A DNA stretch of 64,000 nt from Nocardioides luti (GCF_014212315.1 NZ_JACKXE010000001.1:992001-1056000), one strand, 5' to 3'. Positions 55,645-64,000 are shown, numbered from the stretch's first letter. Notes: generated by a model from the sequence alone, not told the origin. Numbers and translations: made by a program.

Positions 55645-56100
55645 TCAGGCCTCGGCGGTCGCCTTGAGCTGGGCGAGACCGCGCTCGAAGTCCTTGCCGA
55701 TCAGCTTGTCCATCGGCACGACCTTGGCGAAGACGGTGGCGACGCCGGTCTGCTCGCCGGACATCGTCCAGGTCACCTCGGTGGCCTCGCCGCGCGGGAC
55801 GAGCGTGAAGACGACGTCGCTGGTGGACCGGAACGGCTTGAGGAACTCGAGCCGGATGCCGACCTCCTCGGGCGTCGACCGCACGACCTCCATGCTGCCG
55901 CGGCCCGCCTTGCGGTTGCCGGACCACGCGTAGTGCGCGCCGACGCCGGCCTCGGGGCCGGTGTAGGTGCGCTGCAGGTCGTCGTCGAGGCCCTCCCAGG
56001 GCGACCAGGCCTGCCAGGCCTGGAGGTCGACGACCAGGGCGTGCACGGCGGCCCGGTCGGCGTCGATCGTGGTCGACCGGCTGACGGTGTAGGAGCTCAT
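55645..56100 (-). CDS. SRPBCC (START-like) family protein
   Basis: A 151-residue helix-grip protein (SRPBCC/polyketide cyclase type): SYTVSRSTTIDADRAAVHALVVDLQAW at the start and a long C-terminal helix ending RGLAQLKATAEA. Such proteins bind hydrophobic ligands. The function is unknown. It lies 30 nt downstream of the BNR-repeat gene and is probably co-transcribed with it. Confidence 0.88.
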   Translation of the reverse strand: MSSYTVSRSTTIDADRAAVHALVVDLQAWQAWSPWEGLDDDLQRTYTGPEAGVGAHYAWSGNRKAGRGSMEVVRSTPEEVGIRLEFLKPFRSTSDVVFTLVPRGEATEVTWTMSGEQTGVATVFAKVVPMDKLIGKDFERGLAQLKATAEA

Positions 56101-56130
56101 GGCGACATCCTCTCGTGCACGCGGCGAGCG

Positions 56131-57213
56131 TCAGACGGCAGCGGCCCGCACGCACATGACGTCGGGCAGGTCGGCGATCAGCTGGCGCCAGGTCTCGCCC
56201 TCGTCGGCCGAGCCCCAGACGGCGCCGTTCCGGGCGCCGAAGTAGAGCCCCGCCGAGGCGTGACCGTCGGCCCACATGGCGTCGCGCATCACCGCGACGA
56301 AGAACGTCTCGGGCAGTCCGGAGGACAGCTCCTGCCAGGTCTCCCCCGCGTCGCGCGAGCGCCAGACCGCGGCCTTCGCGTCCGGCGGGTAGCGGCGGTC
56401 GCCGCCGTTGATCGGGAAGACGAACACCGTGTCGGGGTCGTGCGGGTGCACCACGATCGGGAAGCCGAAGTCGGCCGGCAGCCCGTCGGCGATGGACTTC
56501 CAGACGCCGCCCTCGTCGTCGGAGCGGTAGACGCCGCCGTGGTTCTGGAGGTAGAGCCGCTCCGGCATCGACGGGTGCCGGGTGATCTTGTGGACGCACT
56601 GGCCGAACTCGGGGTACTGCTGGCCCTCGGGCAGGAACTCCGCGCGGATGCCCTGGTTGCGGGGCTGCCACGAGGCGCCGCCGTCGGTGGTCTGGTAGAC
56701 GCCGCCCGTCGAGAGCGCGGCCGTCACCGACTGCGGGTCGCTCGGGTGCGGCAGCACGGTGTGGAAGGCCTGGCCGCCGAAGCCGGCCTGCCAGTCGGGG
56801 CGGTGCGGGTGGTCCCAGAGCGCCTGCTCGAGCGCGAAGGTCTCGCCGCCGTCGCTCGAGCGGAACACCGCACCCGGCTCGGTGCCGGCGTACACCATGC
56901 CGTCCTCGGCGCCGGGCGCCAGTTGCCAGACCCGCTCGAGCGTGGCGCCCGAGCCCTCCGGGAAGCGGATCGCGCCGTTCGGGGTCTCCTGCCAGGTGGC
57001 GCCGAGGTCGTCGGAGATGCGGACCTGGGGGCCGAGCCAGCTCGACGAGGCCCCGGCCAGGAGCCGCGGCGTCGCGCCGCGGGTGTCGACCATGCAGGAG
57101 TAGACCTCCTCCATGTCGAAGTGCGGCCCGGTGAACTCCCAGTCGAGGCGGGCCTCGTCCGAGCGTCCGATCCAGAGTCCCTTGCGGGTGCCGATCAGCA
57201 AGACCGTGTCCAC
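56131..57213 (-). CDS. BNR/sortilin-like beta-propeller protein
   Basis: A 360-residue predicted beta-propeller made of BNR/Asp-box blades (SDDLGATWQE, SSDGGETFAL, TTDGGASWQPR, SRDAGETWQEL, SADEGETWRQL). It resembles bacterial WD40/YVTN/BNR-type proteins, sometimes labelled glycosyl hydrolase; no catalytic residues for sialidase are obvious. There is no signal peptide. GTG 57213 is chosen because AAGGA lies 6 nt upstream; ATG 57228 is the alternative. It is divergent from the EamA gene. Confidence 0.85.
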   Translation of the reverse strand: MDTVLLIGTRKGLWIGRSDEARLDWEFTGPHFDMEEVYSCMVDTRGATPRLLAGASSSWLGPQVRISDDLGATWQETPNGAIRFPEGSGATLERVWQLAPGAEDGMVYAGTEPGAVFRSSDGGETFALEQALWDHPHRPDWQAGFGGQAFHTVLPHPSDPQSVTAALSTGGVYQTTDGGASWQPRNQGIRAEFLPEGQQYPEFGQCVHKITRHPSMPERLYLQNHGGVYRSDDEGGVWKSIADGLPADFGFPIVVHPHDPDTVFVFPINGGDRRYPPDAKAAVWRSRDAGETWQELSSGLPETFFVAVMRDAMWADGHASAGLYFGARNGAVWGSADEGETWRQLIADLPDVMCVRAAAV

Positions 57214-57277
57214 GTGCGTTCCTTCCATCAGGCGTCCGAGGTCCGGGCGCGCGAGTCCGCCCAACTAGATTGACCGG

Positions 57278-58132
57278 GTGACGCCCCGATTCTCACCGGT
57301 CTGGCTGGTGTTGATCGGAATTTTCTCCGTGCAGTTCGGCGCGGGCATCGCCAAGAGCCTCTTCGACGACGTGCAGCCGACCACGATCGTGTGGCTGCGC
57401 CTGGTCACCAGCGCGCTCGTGCTGGCGGCCGTGGCCCGGCCGGCGCTGCGCGGGCGTACGACGCGGGACTGGCTCGTGGTCGTCGGGCTCGGGGCCAGCC
57501 TGGGGATCATGAACTGGGCGATCTACCAGTCGTTCGCGCGGATCCCGCTGGGGATCGCGGTCACGATCGAGTTCGTCGGGCCGCTGACGCTGGCCGTGCT
57601 GGGCTCGCGCCGGCTGCGGGACTTCGCCTGGGTGCTGCTCGCCGCGATCGGCGTCGCCCTGCTGGGCTTCGAGCGCGCGGACCTCACGCTGGCCGGCGTG
57701 CTCTTCGCGCTGCTCGCGGGCGCTTCGTGGGCGGCGTACATCCTCCTCAGCGCGCAGACCGGTCGCCGCTGGCCGGGTCTCGACGGGCTCGCCGTCGCCA
57801 GCATCGTGGCGACCCTGCTGCTCACGCCGCTCGCACTCCGCCCGGGCGGCGACAGCCTCGCGGACGGGCACCTGCTGGCGCTCGGTGCCGCGGTCGGCCT
57901 GCTGAGCTCGGTCATCCCCTACAGCTGCGAGCTCGTCGCGCTGCGCTCCCTCAGGCCGGCCGTCTTCAGCGTGCTGATGAGCCTCGAGCCCGCCGTCGCG
58001 GCCCTCGCCGGCATCGTCGTGCTGCGCGAGCTGCTCAGCCCGCTGCAGTGGGGCGCGATGGCGTGCGTCGTCGTCGCCAGCGTCGGCGCCACCCGGAGCG
58101 GTGCGACGCTCGCGGAGCCCGTGCCGGACTGA
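57278..58132 (+). CDS. EamA/RhtA-family transporter
   Basis: A 284-residue drug/metabolite transporter with ten membrane helices and two EamA repeats. The N-terminal WLVLIGIFSVQFGAGIAKSLF and TIEFVGPLTLAVLGSR fit the RhtA (threonine/homoserine) subgroup. It probably exports amino acids or related compounds. GTG 57278 opens the frame; upstream of it the divergent gene starts within 64 nt. Confidence 0.9.
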   Translation: MTPRFSPVWLVLIGIFSVQFGAGIAKSLFDDVQPTTIVWLRLVTSALVLAAVARPALRGRTTRDWLVVVGLGASLGIMNWAIYQSFARIPLGIAVTIEFVGPLTLAVLGSRRLRDFAWVLLAAIGVALLGFERADLTLAGVLFALLAGASWAAYILLSAQTGRRWPGLDGLAVASIVATLLLTPLALRPGGDSLADGHLLALGAAVGLLSSVIPYSCELVALRSLRPAVFSVLMSLEPAVAALAGIVVLRELLSPLQWGAMACVVVASVGATRSGATLAEPVPD

Positions 58133-58158
58133 GCCCGCGAGGCGGCGTCTTTCGCCCT

Positions 58159-58205
58159 GAGCGAGGAGTGTGAGCCGCACCAGGTACGGCTGAGACTCCT
58201 CGCTC
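58159..58205. repeat. GGAGTnTGAGCCG hairpin, copy 2
   Basis: GAGCGAGGAGTGTGAGCCG (58159-58177) pairs with CGGCTGAGACTCCTCGCTC (58187-58205), 19 bp with two mismatches and a 9-nt loop. The core shares GGAGT.TGAGCCG and CT.AGACTCC with the hairpin at 33215-33253. It lies 26 nt after the EamA stop. Confidence 0.85.
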
Positions 58206-58253
58206 CGGAACCCGGCCGCCGTGCGACCGAGTTCACGGGACCGTCACACGACG

Positions 58254-58285
58254 TTGACTCGCACGACGCGGCACGGGCCTAGGTT
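58254..58285 (+). promoter_or_regulatory. Candidate promoter for small gene 58316
   Basis: TTGACT (58254-58259) and TAGGTT (58280-58285) lie upstream of the small gene with an unusually long 20-nt spacer. This is a weak match; GGGGAGA (58302-58308) is the likely ribosome site. Confidence 0.4.
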
Positions 58286-58315
58286 CGATGACACGAACTC
58301 AACCGGGGAGACCAG

Positions 58316-58561
58316 ATGTTCACCACCGCACGGTTCACCAGACTCGGCAGCACCCCCCTCGTCGCGCACTCCGTGACGCCCCTCGTCCACGCCGTCACCC
58401 GTTGGCCGGTCGAGTCCCAGCAGCGGGCTCGCCGCAACGCCATGATCGCCTCCACCGCTCTCGCACAACGGCGTGCGGAGATCGACGACGTCGAGGAGTT
58501 CCTTGCCTCCCTCGGCGGACTCCCGGCAGCGGAGGTTGCAGCCCAGGCTGCGCACGGCTGA
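58316..58561 (+). CDS. Small hypothetical protein (81 residues)
   Basis: An 81-residue protein with a basic N-terminal half and an amphipathic acidic helix near the C-terminus (EIDDVEEFLASLGGLPAAEVAAQAA). A good Shine-Dalgarno GGGGAGA precedes ATG 58316, which argues for a real gene. No family, membrane helix or signal peptide is recognised. A 17-bp hairpin overlaps its stop codon. Confidence 0.6.
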   Translation: MFTTARFTRLGSTPLVAHSVTPLVHAVTRWPVESQQRARRNAMIASTALAQRRAEIDDVEEFLASLGGLPAAEVAAQAAHG

Positions 58562-58608
58562 GTTCACCGGGGTCTCCCGCCTCCCTGGGAGCCCCGGTGA
58601 ACTCAGCC
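58556..58608. repeat. GTTCACCGG hairpin at the end of the small gene
   Basis: Perfect 17-bp arms GGCTGAGTTCACCGGGG (58556-58572) and CCCCGGTGAACTCAGCC (58592-58608) around a 19-nt loop with CTCCC/GGGAG inside. The arm core TTCACCGG/CCGGTGAA also forms the palindromes at 9347-9370 and 17263-17286. Confidence 0.88.
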
Positions 58609-58652
58609 ACAGGTCCCTCCGTCGCGTGGTCCGCTGGGGCACAATCGGGGCC

Positions 58653-59567
58653 ATGCCCGCCTCCGCCGCCCGCGCCGCCACCGCCGAGACGCTCACCTTC
58701 CACGAGGTCCTCTCCGACGACGGCACCCGCCTGCGGGCGTGGACGAACGACCCCGACGGCACCATCGACGGCCCCACGGTGGTGCTCTGCAACGGCCTCG
58801 GGACGAACCCGTGGACCTGGCCGGCGTTGCTCCGCCCGGAGTGCGGCGTCCGCGTCGTGTCGTGGAACCACCGCGGCACCGGCGGCTCCGAGCGCCCCGC
58901 CGACCCGCAGCGCGTCGGGATCGCGGAGTTCGTCGAGGACGGCCTCTCGGTGATGGACCACTTCGGCGTGGACCGGGCGGTGCTCATGGGCTGGTCGATG
59001 GGCGTGAACACGATGTTCGAGCTCGCCGTCCGCAACCCCGAGCGGGTGTCCGGGCTGTTCGCGGTCGCCGGCGTCCCCGGTGACACCTTCGCCACGATGC
59101 TCGGCCCGCTGCACCTGCCGCACCTGTTCGCCCGCACCCTGACGGTGAACATGTCCCGCGCGCTGAAGCTCAGCGGCCGGCTGCTCACGCCGGTCGCCTC
59201 GCGGCTGCCGATCGGGCCGAAGGCCATCGACCTGCTGACCCACACCGGCTTCATGTTCCCCGTGCCCGACCCCGAGCTCGCGGCGGTCGCGGTGGCGGAG
59301 TTCCTGACGACGCCGGTCGAGTGGTACGCCCACCTCGCGCTCCGCACCTCCGAGCACGCCCGGGTCTCACTCAGCGGCATCCGCGTGCCCACCGAGTTCG
59401 TCGCCGGCACGTACGACGTGCTCGCCGGGGCCCGCGACATGTTCTCCGCCGCCCAGCGCATCGACGGGGCGACGTACGTCGAGCTCCGCGCCAGCCACTT
59501 CATCCAGATGGAGCAGCCGGACCGCGTGCACGCGCTGCTCTGCGACTTCCTGGAGCGGGTGGGCTGA
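58653..59567 (+). CDS. Alpha/beta-hydrolase
   Basis: A 304-residue alpha/beta-hydrolase. The nucleophile elbow is MGWSMGVN, an oxyanion-type NGLGTN sits near residue 48, and a late His lies in RASHFIQME. These residues suit an esterase, lactonase or haloalkane dehalogenase-like fold; the substrate is unknown. ATG 58653 is chosen because the longer frame to 58473 crosses the previous gene. It is followed 2 nt later by the sugar dehydrogenase gene, so the two are likely co-transcribed. Confidence 0.88.
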   Translation: MPASAARAATAETLTFHEVLSDDGTRLRAWTNDPDGTIDGPTVVLCNGLGTNPWTWPALLRPECGVRVVSWNHRGTGGSERPADPQRVGIAEFVEDGLSVMDHFGVDRAVLMGWSMGVNTMFELAVRNPERVSGLFAVAGVPGDTFATMLGPLHLPHLFARTLTVNMSRALKLSGRLLTPVASRLPIGPKAIDLLTHTGFMFPVPDPELAAVAVAEFLTTPVEWYAHLALRTSEHARVSLSGIRVPTEFVAGTYDVLAGARDMFSAAQRIDGATYVELRASHFIQMEQPDRVHALLCDFLERVG

Positions 59568-59568
59568 C

Positions 59569-60723
59569 GTGCGCCGGAGGGCGGCGCGGCCGGCGCTGCC
59601 GATCGTCCTGCTGGTCGTCACCGGGCTGCTCGCCGCCTGCAGCGACGACAGCGAGACGCCCAACCTGACCGTCACCGCCAGCCCGTCCGCCGACCAGCCC
59701 ACCGGCTCCTCCTCCGGCAGCCCCACCCCCGAGTCCGACTCCCCCCAGCCACCGGGCGCAACCGAGGTCGTCGGCACGATCGCCACGGGCCTGGCGGTGC
59801 CGTGGGGCCTGGCCTTCCTGCCGAACGGCGACGCGATCGTCACCGAGCGCGACAGCCAGCGGGTGCTGCGGATCCACGGCCCGCAGCACCGGGTGGAGGT
59901 GATCGCGACGCTCGACGACGCCGCTCCGGGCGGCGAGGGCGGCCTGCTCGGGGTCGCCGCCTCCCCCGACTTCGCGACCGACCACGAGCTGTTCTTCTAC
60001 GTCACGACCGCGACCGACAACCGCATCGCGAAGGCGTCGTACGACGGCGGGCGGCTCGGCCCGCTCGAGGTGATCCTCGACGGCATCCCGAACGGCTTCA
60101 TCCACGACGGCGGGCGGCTGGCGTTCGGGCCGGACGGCTACCTCTACGCCTCGACCGGGGAGACCGGCAACGACGCGCTGGCCCAGGACACCGACTCCCT
60201 CGGCGGCAAGATCCTGCGGATCACGACGGACGGCGACCCCGCGCCGGGCAACCCGATCGACGGGTCGCCGATCTGGAGCTACGGCCACCGCAACGTGCAG
60301 GGCCTGGCCTTCGACGACCGGGACCGGCTGTGGGCCTCGGAGTTCGGCGCCAGCACCTTCGACGAGCTGAACCTCATCGAGCCGGGCGACAACTACGGCT
60401 GGCCGACCGTCGAGGGACGCGGCGGCAAGGCCGGTCTCGTCGACCCGCAGGTCGTCTGGGACACCGACGTGGCGTCGCCGTCGGGGCTGGCGTGGTCGGA
60501 CGGCTACCTGTGGCTGGCCTCGCTGCGCGGGCGGCGGCTGTGGCGCATCGACGTCGTGGGCAAGCGGGCCACGGACCCGACCGACTTCTTCGTCGGCGAG
60601 TACGGCCGGATGCGGACCGTGGCCGTCGCCCCCGACGGCCGGCTCTGGGTCACGACCAGCAACCGGGACGGCCGCGGGTCCCCGGCGGACGGCGACGACC
60701 GGATCCTGGTCATCCGGCCCTGA
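59569..60723 (+). CDS. PQQ-dependent aldose sugar dehydrogenase-like lipoprotein
   Basis: A 384-residue exported beta-propeller. A hydrophobic leader ends in the lipobox LLAAC, then a Ser/Pro-rich linker precedes the GSDH-type propeller: GLAVPWGLAFLPNGDAIVTERDSQRVLRI, GGEGGLLGVAASPDF and GYGHRNVQGLAF-like SYGHRNVQGLAFD. Relatives (Asd, YliI) oxidise aldoses with PQQ. Whether PQQ is made is not shown. Its 3' end overlaps the convergent ECF S-component gene by 14 nt. Confidence 0.9.
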   Translation: MRRRAARPALPIVLLVVTGLLAACSDDSETPNLTVTASPSADQPTGSSSGSPTPESDSPQPPGATEVVGTIATGLAVPWGLAFLPNGDAIVTERDSQRVLRIHGPQHRVEVIATLDDAAPGGEGGLLGVAASPDFATDHELFFYVTTATDNRIAKASYDGGRLGPLEVILDGIPNGFIHDGGRLAFGPDGYLYASTGETGNDALAQDTDSLGGKILRITTDGDPAPGNPIDGSPIWSYGHRNVQGLAFDDRDRLWASEFGASTFDELNLIEPGDNYGWPTVEGRGGKAGLVDPQVVWDTDVASPSGLAWSDGYLWLASLRGRRLWRIDVVGKRATDPTDFFVGEYGRMRTVAVAPDGRLWVTTSNRDGRGSPADGDDRILVIRP

Positions 60724-61591
60724 CGGCCCCGCCCGGTGCGGGGTCAGGGGCGGGCGCCGGTGCTGGCGCCACGGTGCCGGTCACGGTCGCCCGCCGCGAG
60801 GCGCGCCGCAGGGTGGTCAGCACCGCCGGCCCGAGCACCACGATCGCGACGGAGTTGGTGATCGCGCGGCCGGTGTCGAAGCTGCCGGTGGACGTGAGCA
60901 GCGTGTAGACGCCGAAGCGCTGGAGGTTCTCCCAGACCGGTGCGCCGGCGACGTACGACAGCGAGCCGGTGTGGCCGGGCACCTCGATGCCCAGCACGAA
61001 CGGCCAGCCGGAGAGGTTCATGAGCAGGCCGAAGGCGTACGCCGCCACGATGCCGTAGCCGACCAGCATCGCGATCTCGGCCCGGCCGGTGACGCGGCGC
61101 GGCAGCAGGCCGGCGCACATCCCGACCCACGCCGAGACGAGCATCTGGAACGGCAGCCACGGGCCGACGCCCGCGGTCATCAGCGCGGACGCGAAGAGCG
61201 ACGTGCAACCGAGCACGAAGCCGAAGCCCGGGCCGAACACCCGGCCGGCGAGGATCAGCAGGAAGAACACCAGCTCCACGCCGCCGGTGCCGGCGGAGAG
61301 CCCGCGCAGCAGGGCGTTGACGGCGCTGAGCACGCCGAGGATCGCGAGCACGCGGGGGTCCATCCCGCCCTCGCTGATCTCGGCGAGCACGACCGCGATC
61401 ACGATCGGGAGCAGGCCCAGGAAGAGGAACGGCGGGTCGACGCGGGCGTGGTCGGGCACCTGGAGCAGCAGCGGCCAGCAGAGCATCATCAGCCCGGCCA
61501 GGGACGCGACCGCCAGCACCAACGCGGAGCGGCGGCTGAGCGGGACGGCGTTCACGCGGCGGGCGTCCACCCGGGGACCGGCCGCGCTCAT
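60710..61591 (-). CDS. ECF transporter S component, substrate unknown
   Basis: A 293-residue membrane protein with about six or seven helices and a Pro/Ala-rich C-terminal tail. It resembles vitamin-type S components: GLLPIVIAVVLAEISEGGMDPRVLAILGVLSAVNALLRG and FGPGFGFVLGCTSLFASALMTAGVGPWLPFQML. It is the last gene of a coupled T-AA'-S unit. Which vitamin or metal complex it carries cannot be told; cobalamin, thiamine precursors and metal ions are candidates. ATG 61591 overlaps the ATPase stop. Confidence 0.85.
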   Translation of the reverse strand: MSAAGPRVDARRVNAVPLSRRSALVLAVASLAGLMMLCWPLLLQVPDHARVDPPFLFLGLLPIVIAVVLAEISEGGMDPRVLAILGVLSAVNALLRGLSAGTGGVELVFFLLILAGRVFGPGFGFVLGCTSLFASALMTAGVGPWLPFQMLVSAWVGMCAGLLPRRVTGRAEIAMLVGYGIVAAYAFGLLMNLSGWPFVLGIEVPGHTGSLSYVAGAPVWENLQRFGVYTLLTSTGSFDTGRAITNSVAIVVLGPAVLTTLRRASRRATVTGTVAPAPAPAPDPAPGGAVRAG

Positions 61592-63195
61592 GCCGACGCC
61601 AGGGCCGCGACGACCTCGTCGACGCGCAGCCAGTCGGGGCCCATCACCTTGGTGACCTGGGGCGCGAACGACGGGGACTCGGCGACCACCCGGCGTACCG
61701 GCCCGGAGGAGACGATCTCGCCCTCGGCGAGGACGACCACGTCGTCGGCGGCCTGGGCGACGAACTCGACGTCGTGGGTCGCGACGAGGACGGCGTGGCC
61801 GTCGTCGGCGAGCTCGCGGAGAATGCCGGCCAGCACCTGCTTGGCGACGTAGTCGAGACCACGCGTCGGCTCGTCGAGCAGCACGACGTCGGGGCGGGAG
61901 ACCAGGACCAGCGACAGCGCCAGCGCCAGGCGCTGGCCCTCCGAGAGGTCGCGGGGGTGGGTGGTGGCCGGGATGCCGGGCACCAGTCGGTCGAGGATCG
62001 CGCGGCACCCGCCGTCCGCGCTGTCGGCACCACCGTCGGCCGCCGCGCACTCGTCGGCGACCGTCTCGAGGTAGAGCAGGTCGGCAGCGTTCTGGGGCAC
62101 CAGGCCGACCAGCGCACGACGCCCGGCGGGGTCGAGCGCGGCGGGGTCGAGGGGGCCGGAGCCGGCGTGCTGGACGCGTACGTCGCCGGAGTGGCGTCGC
62201 CCGCTGCCCTGCAGCGCCCAGAGCAGGCTGGACTTGCCGGAGCCGTTGCGGCCCATCAGCGCGGTCACCCGGCCGGAGGCGAGCGAGACGCCGACGTCGC
62301 GCAGCGCCACGGTCGATCCGTGCGTGACGGTCAGGCCCCGGGTGTGTAGCGCGACGCCGTGGTCGGCCGGGACGGGCACGGGCGCGAGCGGCGCGACGAG
62401 GCTGCTGAGGTCGCGGGCCCGGCGGCGGGCGTCGCGGACGCTCAGCGGCAGCGGGTGCCACCCGGCGGCCCGGCCGAGCTCGACGATCGGCGGCACCACG
62501 GGCGAAGTCGCGAGCAGCTCGGCCGGCTCCCCCACGACGACGCGGCCGTCACCCGTCAGCAGGCACATCCGGTCGGCGAACGGCACGACCCGCTCGAGGC
62601 GGTGCTCGGCGAGCAGCACGCTCACCCCGAGGTCGTGCACGAGACGCGTGAGGGTCGCGAGGACGTCCTCGGCGGCGGTCGGGTCGAGCGCCGAGGTCGG
62701 CTCGTCGAGCACGAGCAGCCGGGGGTGCATGGTCAGCACGGAGCCGATCGCGACCCGCTGCTGCTGGCCGCCGGACAGGGTGCGGAGGTCGCGGTGGCGC
62801 AGCTCGGCGATCCCGAGCAGGTCGAGGGTCTCCTCGACCCGGCGCCGCATGGTGTCGGCCGGCAGCCCGAGCTGCTCCATGCCGTAGGCCAGCTCCTCCT
62901 CGACGGTGTCGGTGACGAAGCCCGCGGCCGGGTCCTGGCCGACGTAGCCGACGGCGTGGGCGCGGTCGCGCGGCGGTCGCCGCACCACGCTGACCCCGTC
63001 GAGCAGGACGTCGCCCTCGAGGTGGCCGCCGCTGAAGCGCGGCACCAGACCGGTCACGACGCCCAGCAGGGTGGACTTGCCGACCCCGGTCGGCCCCGAG
63101 ACCAGGACGAGCTCGCCCTCGTCGATCGTGAGGTCGACACCGTCGAGCACCCGGTGGTCGTCGTAGGAGAAGCGGATCCCGCGCAGCTCGATCAT
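61588..63195 (-). CDS. ECF transporter double ATPase (EcfA-A' fusion)
   Basis: A 535-residue protein with two ABC ATPase halves in one chain. Walker A motifs are GPTGVGKST and GRNGSGKSS; signatures are LSGGQQQR and LSEGQRLA; Walker B motifs are LLVLDEPTSALD and VVLLDEPTRGLD. The second half's atypical signature LSEGQ is typical of degenerate ECF sites. It powers the adjacent T and S components. ATGA overlaps on both sides link all three genes. Confidence 0.92.
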   Translation of the reverse strand: MIELRGIRFSYDDHRVLDGVDLTIDEGELVLVSGPTGVGKSTLLGVVTGLVPRFSGGHLEGDVLLDGVSVVRRPPRDRAHAVGYVGQDPAAGFVTDTVEEELAYGMEQLGLPADTMRRRVEETLDLLGIAELRHRDLRTLSGGQQQRVAIGSVLTMHPRLLVLDEPTSALDPTAAEDVLATLTRLVHDLGVSVLLAEHRLERVVPFADRMCLLTGDGRVVVGEPAELLATSPVVPPIVELGRAAGWHPLPLSVRDARRRARDLSSLVAPLAPVPVPADHGVALHTRGLTVTHGSTVALRDVGVSLASGRVTALMGRNGSGKSSLLWALQGSGRRHSGDVRVQHAGSGPLDPAALDPAGRRALVGLVPQNAADLLYLETVADECAAADGGADSADGGCRAILDRLVPGIPATTHPRDLSEGQRLALALSLVLVSRPDVVLLDEPTRGLDYVAKQVLAGILRELADDGHAVLVATHDVEFVAQAADDVVVLAEGEIVSSGPVRRVVAESPSFAPQVTKVMGPDWLRVDEVVAALASA

Positions 63196-64000
63196 GCCGC
63201 GACCTCCTGGGGTCGCCGGGCCGGCTGCGGGACGTCGTACGGCGTGAAGGGGGGCGGTGAGCAGAGCGCGCCGACCATCCCGACGACCGCGGCGACGAGC
63301 ACCACGCCGCTGACGGTCGGGACGGCGAGCAGGCTGGGGTAGGCGACGGGGACCTGGTGGCCGGAGACCCACCAGCCGGCGACTCCGACGAGGACGCCGG
63401 ACGCGACGACGGCCAGCTCGGGCCACTGCCAGCGGTCGGGGCGGTAGCGGCTGCGCTCGACGCGGCGACCCGCGCTGAGCAGCCCTCCGGCGGCGGCGAG
63501 CGCCCCGACGAGCAGCATGGGCAGGGCCAGCCAGCGCGGGGCGGTACGGTCGAGGACGGCGTAGGTGCCGACACAGATGCCGACGAGGCCGAGCAGCATC
63601 AGCGCGCCGGTCGCGCGGCGGCGGGCCGGGCCGAGACCGGTGGCGCGGCCGTAGCCGCGGGCGTCCATCCCGGCCGCCAGGGCCAGCGAGCGCTCGAGGG
63701 CGTCCTCGAGGACCGGGACGAGGAAGCGGCGCAGCCGGGCGACCCGGCCGGTCGCCCCCGCCCGCAGCGCCTGGGCGGCCCGCACCCGGCGGACGCTGTC
63801 GGCGAACTGCGGGAGCACCGTCACCGCGACGACCAGGGCGGTGCCGATCTCGTAGAGCGCGGGCGGCACCGAGCGGAGCAGCCGCTTGGGGTTGGCGAGC
63901 GCGTTGGCGGCGCCGATGCAGATCACGATCGTGGCCAGCCGGAGCCCGTCGTAGAGCCCCGCCAGCAGCGACTCCTGCGTGACCGGGCCGAGCAGGGTGA
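63192..64000 (-). CDS. ECF transporter transmembrane (EcfT/CbiQ-type) component, 5' end outside window
   Basis: The frame remains open to the right edge, so the N-terminus is missing; about 269 residues are visible. It has several membrane helices and the coupling motif AAGMDARGYGRATG that carries the A-R-G signature of T components. A long hydrophobic C-terminal extension (residues after ~150 of the visible part) is unusual for EcfT. It couples the double ATPase to the S component. The stop overlaps the ATPase start as ATGA. Confidence 0.9.
   Translation of the reverse strand, partial: TLLGPVTQESLLAGLYDGLRLATIVICIGAANALANPKRLLRSVPPALYEIGTALVVAVTVLPQFADSVRRVRAAQALRAGATGRVARLRRFLVPVLEDALERSLALAAGMDARGYGRATGLGPARRRATGALMLLGLVGICVGTYAVLDRTAPRWLALPMLLVGALAAAGGLLSAGRRVERSRYRPDRWQWPELAVVASGVLVGVAGWWVSGHQVPVAYPSLLAVPTVSGVVLVAAVVGMVGALCSPPPFTPYDVPQPARRPQEVAA

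Overview
The window is about 72% GC, gene-dense DNA from a high-GC Gram-positive bacterium (Actinomycetota). The gene set and style (many GTG starts, ATGA/GTGA overlaps, DtxR/IdeR-type iron boxes, F420-type oxidoreductase, BioYMN, and cimA, leuB, ilvE, serA, ilvC, ilvN, ilvB and ilvD in one region) fit a Nocardioides-like member of the Nocardioidaceae. That family assignment is inference. No rRNA, tRNA, insertion sequence, prophage or CRISPR array was recognised.

Layout. 1-6.3 kb: the end of a 3-methyladenine DNA glycosylase-like gene, a secreted M23 peptidase, a small DUF2087/pentapeptide/esterase operon, then a MOSC gene, a BioQ-like TetR repressor and the biotin importer bioYMN behind a double BioQ-type operator. 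6.3-11.1 kb: amidase, NADPH-FMN reductase with a divergent TetR gene, and citramalate synthase cimA preceded by an Ile-rich leader peptide and attenuator. 11.2-17.2 kb: a membrane Ser/Thr kinase and a siderophore ABC importer (two permeases, ATPase, Tat-type lipoprotein) controlled by two iron boxes. 17.3-22.8 kb: ilvE, leuB, a tiny conserved-looking protein, a methyltransferase, and a YczE-like membrane protein divergent from a MocR regulator across a perfect palindrome. 22.9-28.6 kb: an island of visibly lower GC with five poorly characterised genes, including a GIY-YIG-like nuclease candidate and an EcsC-like protein. 28.6-37.7 kb: serA, an ABC-F protein, the EfeUOB iron importer and a FrnE-like DsbA. 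37.8-47.5 kb: an APC permease, ilvBNC with an Ile-Leu-Val leader attenuator and a 28-bp homopolymer between ilvN and ilvC, and a large secreted subtilase. 47.5-64 kb: a pterin dehydratase/VOC fusion, VOC, GNAT, Pr6Pr and UBP zinc-finger proteins, kynureninase, an exported protein, ilvD, a phosphotransferase, SRPBCC and BNR-repeat proteins, EamA, hydrolase, a PQQ-type sugar dehydrogenase, and a second ECF vitamin-type importer cut by the window end.

How it works together. The dominant theme is branched-chain amino acid synthesis: cimA (isoleucine via citramalate), ilvB/N, ilvC, ilvD, ilvE and leuB, with serA nearby. Two of these units (cimA, ilvBNC) have leader peptides rich in the end-product amino acids, each followed by a hairpin with a T-tract. 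A second theme is iron: two uptake systems share DtxR/IdeR-like boxes. A third is ECF-type vitamin import.

The most unusual signal is in the intergenic DNA. Many gaps, mostly at gene 3' ends, carry long-armed hairpins (10-25 bp arms) without T-tracts. They fall into sequence families that recur in the window. In one family, a 24-nt core lies in exactly opposite orientation in two copies while the flanking palindrome keeps its sequence.
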